Assembly (NCBI GenBank): GCA_903891395.1
Contig: CAITEM010000595.1
Location: 1 to 5,037 of the forward strand
Length of the DNA stretch: 5,037 nt
Origin: an uncultured Hyphomicrobiales bacterium
Lineage (GTDB): Bacteria > Pseudomonadota > Alphaproteobacteria > Rhizobiales > Xanthobacteraceae
Reading direction: 5' to 3'
Part shown: one piece after another, positions 1 through 5,037 of the stretch
How positions within the stretch are numbered: position 1 is the stretch's first letter
Layout of the letters: every line of letters begins with the position of its first letter
The notes under the pieces: model-generated
What the model saw: only the letters and a program-made list of their open reading frames with translations
Database searches by the model: none
What the model was told of the DNA's origin: nothing
Made by a program: the position numbers and the translations under genes

Positions 1-285
1 GACATCGAGCACGAGATCGGGCTGGCTGTAGAAGAACTCCGTGCCGTTGACGAAGGCGAGGTGGTGTACCTCGTCCATGCCCTGCGCGGCGCGCTCGACC
101 ACGTCGGCATTGCGGATGTCGCCGCCGATGAACTCGATGTCTTTCTCGACCTCGGTCAAACGGCGCGGACGGCCGCGCGAATTGTCGTCGAGCACGCGCA
201 CCTTGGCGCCGCTCTTCACCAGCGCCTTGACCAGCGCGGCGCCGATGAAGCCGCTGCCGCCGGTAACGAGAACCTTCGCGCTCAT
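1..285 (-). CDS. NAD-dependent epimerase/dehydratase (extended SDR), N-terminal part
   Basis: Only the first 95 codons lie in the window; the gene runs off the left edge. The protein opens with a classical Rossmann nucleotide-binding motif, TGGSGFIG at residues 8-15 (GxxGxxG), right after strand beta-1 (KVLVT). Acidic residues D33-D34 end beta-2 (VLDDNSRG), where NAD-preferring sugar epimerases carry an Asp that binds the adenosine ribose. GDI (residues 55-57) and HLA (75-77) match the conserved NAD-contacting positions of extended SDRs such as GalE and RmlB. Family members act in the cytoplasm on nucleotide sugars (4-epimerisation, 4,6-dehydration or related steps). The catalytic YxxxK and the substrate-binding half are outside the window, so the reaction cannot be assigned. 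The ATG at 285 sits directly before the Rossmann strand, with a purine-rich GGAAAGAG about 7 bases upstream. The gene is co-directional with the oxidoreductase upstream, across a 112-base gap. Confidence 0.9.
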   Translation of the reverse strand, partial: MSAKVLVTGGSGFIGAALVKALVKSGAKVRVLDDNSRGRPRRLTEVEKDIEFIGGDIRNADVVERAAQGMDEVHHLAFVNGTEFFYSQPDLVLDV

Positions 286-298
286 GCTTGAACTCTTT

Positions 299-328
299 CC
301 GTTCGTCTCCGCGAAAGCGGGGACCCAG
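299..328 (+). repeat. REP-like palindromic unit, copy 1
   Basis: This unit contains a hairpin with a 6-bp stem (307-312 pairs with 317-322, including one T-G pair) around a GAAA tetraloop, followed by GACCCAG. The pattern (CCGCGAAAGCGGGGACCCAG) matches a type of short intergenic palindrome that I recall as common in Bradyrhizobium/Rhodopseudomonas-type genomes; this recall was not searched. It pairs with a second unit 25 bases away in the opposite orientation. Possible effects are mRNA stabilisation or attenuation between the two minus-strand genes. Confidence 0.7.
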
Positions 329-353
329 GGCGAAACGTCCTGAACGCGCGGTT

Positions 354-384
354 CTGGATTCCCGTCTGCGCGGGAATGAGCGGA
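354..384 (-). repeat. REP-like palindromic unit, copy 2 (inverted)
   Basis: Read on the minus strand, this copy has the same layout as copy 1: a pyrimidine-rich CCCGCG, a short loop, GCGGG or CGGGAA, then a CCAG end. Its own stem is 7 bp (358-364 pairs with 371-377) with a 6-base loop. The two copies face each other with their CCAG ends inward, as in paired bacterial interspersed mosaic elements. The loop and several stem positions differ from copy 1, and most stem changes keep the pairing. Confidence 0.7.
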
Positions 385-397
385 CGGAGGGCTGCGT

Positions 398-1450
398 TCA
401 CTTTGCGGTCTCCGTCATGGCCTCAAGCCCGATCCAGCGGCCTTCGCTGTTCGAACGCCGCGCCGCGTCGGTCAGATATTGCACGCGGTAGCCTTCGGCA
501 AAACCCGGTGTCGCGGTGCCGCCGCGTTCAATGGCGTTGATGAATCGATTGACCAGCCGCGACACCGGCGCGATGCGGCCGTCGGGATATTGGGCGTCGA
601 TTGGGTCGGTCACCGGCACGCGGGCGAGTTCTCCGGGCCGCTTGGCGTGAAACAGATTGAAGCCGCGCATGTAGTCGGCACCCGGATTGGCCAGTACCAG
701 CGTGCCGTCCTCGCCGAAGAATTCGATGTGGTGGCCGATGCCGCGATAGGAGGCGCAGCTCATCGACAGGCTGGCGAGCGGACCGGAGGCAAACTGCATC
801 GCCATCGCCACGGTGGTCTCGGTGGCCTTGTCGTCCGGCAGCCCGGCAATACGAGCCGACAGGCCGGCGAGCGGGCCGACGAACCATTCGAGGTAATGGA
901 AGCAGTGGCTGATGAAGTTGCCGATGACGCCGCCGCCATCGTCGCCGGCGGTCTTCCAGCTTTTCATGCGCATCTGGATGGCGCGGCTCTCGACATGCCA
1001 ATGCACCGCGACGTGACGAAGCCGGCCGATGGCGCCGTCGTCGAGCATGTCCTTGGCGCGCTGCCAGCTCATGATCTGATGAAAGTTGAAATCGATCATG
1101 GTCGGCAGGCCGGTCTGCCTTGCCTTGTCGAGCATGGCGCGGGCGCGGGCGAGGTCGCTCGCCATCGGCTTCTCGATGAACACCGGCTTGCCGAGTTCGA
1201 GGGCGCGGATGGCGATCTGCGCCTGCAGGCTCGGCAGCGTGGCGATGGCGACCGCCTGCACGTCGGGGTCTTCGACCAGAGCGCGCCAGTCGCCATAGCC
1301 TTTCGGCACATTGGCGACGGCGGCCAGTTCCGCGGTGCGGGCCTCATTGCTGCCCGCGAGCGCGATCACCTCGCAGCGCGGGTCGGCGCGGAACGCCGGC
1401 AACTGCACGGTGCGCCCGTAATTGCTGCCGACGATGCCGAGACGGATCAC
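398..1450 (-). CDS. Gfo/Idh/MocA family oxidoreductase
   Basis: A complete cytoplasmic NAD(P)-dependent dehydrogenase of 350 residues, the usual family length. The N-terminal Rossmann domain starts at once with RLGIVGSNYGR (residues 3-13). The family-defining EKP lies at residues 93-95, with K94 the expected catalytic and cofactor-contacting lysine. The C-terminal alpha/beta domain has GGG (172-174) and a histidine at 182, in the region that holds the substrate-binding D-x3-H motif. The Asp usual in that motif is Asn here (N178), while H182 is kept. The family oxidises or reduces sugars, inositols and nucleotide sugars at a hydroxyl/keto carbon; the substrate is not predictable here. I chose the GTG at 1450 because the Rossmann strand begins two residues later and AGGG lies 9 bases upstream. 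The open frame continues to 1657, but that 69-residue extension lacks any family match and would overlap the divergent gene. The epimerase lies downstream on the same strand and is probably co-transcribed. Confidence 0.92.
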   Translation of the reverse strand: MIRLGIVGSNYGRTVQLPAFRADPRCEVIALAGSNEARTAELAAVANVPKGYGDWRALVEDPDVQAVAIATLPSLQAQIAIRALELGKPVFIEKPMASDLARARAMLDKARQTGLPTMIDFNFHQIMSWQRAKDMLDDGAIGRLRHVAVHWHVESRAIQMRMKSWKTAGDDGGGVIGNFISHCFHYLEWFVGPLAGLSARIAGLPDDKATETTVAMAMQFASGPLASLSMSCASYRGIGHHIEFFGEDGTLVLANPGADYMRGFNLFHAKRPGELARVPVTDPIDAQYPDGRIAPVSRLVNRFINAIERGGTATPGFAEGYRVQYLTDAARRSNSEGRWIGLEAMTETAK

Positions 1451-1553
1451 GCCGATGAACCCTGAAAATGAACGATTGCCGTGAGAACAGGCGGGCATGG
1501 ATTTGAGCCAAATCGACATGCTACGCAAGAGCGAAGACAAGGTTGGACATACG
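1451..1553. promoter_or_regulatory. Divergent intergenic region, presumed to hold both promoters
   Basis: This region lies between the GTG of the minus-strand oxidoreductase and the preferred ATG of the plus-strand membrane protein, so both transcription starts should fall in or near it. I could not identify convincing -35/-10 pairs in either direction. The clearest structure is the imperfect dyad at 1495-1521. If the membrane protein instead starts at the ATG at 1497, the gap shrinks to 46 bases and the dyad becomes coding. Confidence 0.5.
1495..1521. promoter_or_regulatory. Imperfect inverted repeat, candidate operator or leader hairpin
   Basis: The left arm GCATGGATTTG (1495-1505) and the right arm CAAATC-GA-CATGC (1509-1521) are complementary over 11 base pairs. 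They are separated by the triplet AGC, with a two-base GA bulge in the right arm. The dyad sits between two divergent genes, which suits a regulator operator. As RNA it would form a hairpin just upstream of the membrane-protein start. The function is inferred; the symmetry itself is read directly from the sequence. Confidence 0.4.
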
Positions 1554-3691
1554 ATGACTTTGACGGCCGACAACAATTCTGCCGGCGCCGCGTGGCGCAA
1601 GGCGGCCGTGCTTGTGCTCGGCGTCGCGGCCATCGGCCTGCCGGTCAACAATCTCAACGACTATGCGCTGCTGCTGATCATGGCGGTGGTGATTTTCAGC
1701 GGTGAGGTCCGCCTCTCGAGTGCCGCCTGGCTGGGCGCCGCGTTTTTTGTCGCGTTGGCTGTCGCGGGCCAGGCCTGGCTGGCGCCGCCGCGCATCGATG
1801 AAGGGCACAACGTGTTCCTGCCGAGCCCGGCGCTGCAGCAGGGCCTGCCGGCAGACGTCTATCGTCATTTGAAGGACGAATTCGACAAGCAATATCCGGC
1901 GGCGGTGCGCTGTGCGCCGGCCACCAACGGCTGCTGGCAAAGTGCCGGCCAGACTCAAGGTTTGCCCGACCGCGTCTTTGCATTTTCCGCCGACGGCGTT
2001 TTTCACAAATCGCCGATGTCGCGCGCCGTCGGCGAGATCGACTTCTCCGATCCGGTGTGGCTGCGCCTCGGCTTCATCAACGACATCAAATATAATTGGT
2101 ACACCGCGGCGCCCGACGTGCATCGCGCCGACCGCGACCGGCGGTTTTATATGGGACTGAGCCGGTGGCATCTGGCGATGCCGTGGTTCGAGATGATCCG
2201 TCTGCCGGCGGCGATGATCGGCGGCAAATTGTGCTGGCGCGGCGACGTGCTGTGGGAAGGCACCGGCCAGCGGTTTGCACTGTGGCGCGGCGACAGTTGC
2301 CGCGCCATCGAACCCGCCGACGCCGGACGCCGCGTGGTCGGCATTGCCATCAAGCCGGACACGCTAGCGATGCGGCTGACGCCGCCGTGGCCGGCGTGGT
2401 GGCTGGAGTTGCTACGCGAAGTACTGACGATGGTGGCGGCGGCCGGGATCGTGCTGATGCTGGTGCGGTTCGAGATGCGGCGGCTGGTGGTGCCAACGTT
2501 GCTGATTGTTCTGTCGATGCTGGTGATCGCGGCTGACGACGCCAGCTTCCTCGGCGGTGTCCGGCCCTTTGACGGCGGCGATGACGGGCTGTTCTACGAG
2601 CACTACGGCCGCGTCATTCTCGAGAAATTTCTGGCCGGGGATATTTCCGGCGCGCTCGAAGGCGGCGAGAAAGTCTTTTATTACGGAGGGCCCGGCCTGC
2701 GGTATTTCCGCGCCATCGAGCACGTCATCTTCGGCGACAGTTTTCTCGGATACTTGTCGCTGGTGCTGCTGTTGCCCTTGATCGTGCTCGGCCTATTCCG
2801 CCGTTTCCTGCCGGACAGATGGGCGCTGGCGCTGGCTTTGCTGTTCGTCGCGGTGCCGGTCGGCATGCTGTTCGGCACGGCGTTGCCGGACTACGTCAAA
2901 TGGGCGGGCCGCGGCTTTGCCGATCCGGCGGCCTACATTCTGTTCCTGGCCGGTGTGCTGACGGTCGTCGGCGCCAAGGCGTCAGGACCGAACGGAAAAT
3001 TCCTGCGTGCATTTTTCGGCGCGCTGCTGCTCGCGCTCGGCATTTGTATGAAGCCGATCATCGCGCCCGCCGCCGCGGTGCTGTTGGGTGGCGCCGGCCT
3101 GCACGCGCTCTATGTCCGGCAATGGCCGCGGCTCGCCGGTCTTTGCGCCGGGTTTTTGCCGGTGTTTTCGATGGCGCTGCACAATTGGTATTTCGGCCGT
3201 GTTTTCGTGCTGTTCAGCGCGAATTCGGGCGATGCCGATCTGCTGGTGATGCCGCCGTCGGCCTGGCTTGGGGCGCTCCGCGAATTGGTGGCGCTGAATT
3301 TCACCGGCGGAAATCTGGTGCGTGGAATGTCACAGATCGCCCACTGGCTCTCAGGCCCGGCCGAGGCCACCGCCACCATCCCGTTGAATGCGGCGGGCGT
3401 CGCCATACTTATGTTTGTGGTTCTGCGCGGCCGCCAGTTCGATCCGTGGCTGCGCCTGATCGGCGCCGCCGCGCTGGCGCAGCACGCCGTGGCGCTGTTC
3501 TACAACGCCGCAACGTCCCGCTATCATTTCCTGACCTGGTTTCTCACCATGCTGGTGGTCATGGTCTTCGTGCATCAGATCGGAATGGACTGGTTCAAGC
3601 GGCGTTATCCGGTTATGTCGGAGCGCATTATATCCAACCCTCTGTCGCGGCGGCTGGTTTCCGGCCTGGCGCGGCTCCAGAAGGCACCCTC

Positions 3692-3695
<4 letters not shown>
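1554..3695 (+). CDS. Polytopic membrane protein, probable GT-C-fold glycosyltransferase
   Basis: A 713-residue integral membrane protein with roughly a dozen hydrophobic segments. Two or three N-terminal segments (about residues 16-77) precede a hydrophilic stretch of some 200 residues (78-280) with four cysteines (120, 127, 227, 249), probably extracytoplasmic. A multi-span core follows (290-677). Right after a hydrophobic segment in the core comes FDGGDDGLFYEHYGR (339-353). An acidic pair at the start of a periplasmic loop is the hallmark of GT-C enzymes (PMT/ArnT type), which transfer sugars from polyprenyl-phosphate donors. GGPGLRYF (378-385) and HNWYFGR (543-549) also recall that group. 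This assignment is inference from layout and motifs, not a recognised orthologue. A polytopic transporter or unclassified membrane protein is possible. I prefer the ATG at 1554: AAGG lies 11 bases upstream and GC-rich third positions become marked from there. The in-frame ATG at 1497 (732 residues; AGG 5 bases upstream) is a real alternative. The stop overlaps the dehydratase start. Confidence 0.75.
3679..3684 (+). promoter_or_regulatory. Ribosome-binding site of the dehydratase
   Basis: AGAAGG, close to the Shine-Dalgarno consensus, lies 7 bases before the ATG at 3692 and inside the last codons of the membrane protein. It supports that start and reinitiation by ribosomes finishing the upstream gene. 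Confidence 0.75.

Positions 3696-5037
<1,342 letters not shown>

Larger units (their letters stand above)
286..397. other. Intergenic spacer with REP-like palindromes
   Basis: This 112-base gap separates the oxidoreductase stop from the epimerase start, both read on the minus strand. It holds two palindromic repeat units in opposite orientation and the epimerase ribosome-binding region next to position 285. I see no convincing open reading frame and no T-tract typical of a Rho-independent terminator. Confidence 0.7.

Noticed and set aside
299..384. Rho-independent terminator after the oxidoreductase
   Set aside because: The hairpins are GC-rich but lack a following T-run on the minus strand, and their repeat-like sequence fits a REP pair better.
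479..1465. Open frame of 328 codons on the plus strand opposite the oxidoreductase
   Set aside because: Its low-complexity, His/Arg/Ala/Gly-rich translation has no motif, while the opposite strand encodes a complete Gfo/Idh/MocA protein with EKP and Rossmann motifs.
1451..1657. N-terminal extension of the oxidoreductase frame
   Set aside because: The open frame reaches 1657, but these 69 codons show no family similarity and would overlap the divergent gene. The Rossmann strand begins right after the GTG at 1450.
1521..2171. Open frame of 216 codons on the minus strand within the membrane-protein gene
   Set aside because: Its Arg/Gln/His-rich translation without motifs is antisense to a clear multi-span membrane protein.

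Overview
The window looks like chromosomal DNA from a GC-rich alphaproteobacterium. Its base composition, its strong G/C preference at third codon positions and a pair of short palindromes of the kind scattered through Bradyrhizobium/Rhodopseudomonas-type genomes all point to the Hyphomicrobiales. The genus assignment is an inference. There is no sign of a phage, insertion sequence, CRISPR array or RNA gene.

Layout: two genes point left and two point right from a central divergent region. On the minus strand, a Gfo/Idh/MocA-family oxidoreductase (398-1450) is followed downstream by the first 95 codons of an NAD-dependent sugar epimerase/dehydratase (1-285, cut by the window edge). The 112-base gap between them (286-397) holds two inverted REP-like palindromes. 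On the plus strand, a large polytopic membrane protein (about 1554-3695) resembles a GT-C-fold glycosyltransferase. It overlaps by four bases (ATGA) with an IlvD/Edd-family dehydratase (3692-5037, cut by the window edge). That dehydratase carries the full [2Fe-2S] cysteine set and looks like a sugar-acid dehydratase. The divergent region (1451-1553) contains a 27-base imperfect dyad.

Three soluble sugar-modifying enzymes (nucleotide-sugar type SDR, Gfo/Idh/MocA dehydrogenase, IlvD/Edd dehydratase) surround a probable membrane glycosyltransferase. The simplest reading is the edge of a locus that makes an unusual sugar and attaches it to a lipid, protein or surface glycan. A sugar-acid catabolic operon next to an unrelated membrane protein is the alternative. 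No substrate can be assigned from this window. The most noteworthy items are the translational coupling of the dehydratase to the membrane protein, the membrane protein's added extracytoplasmic domain, and the dyad in the divergent promoter region.
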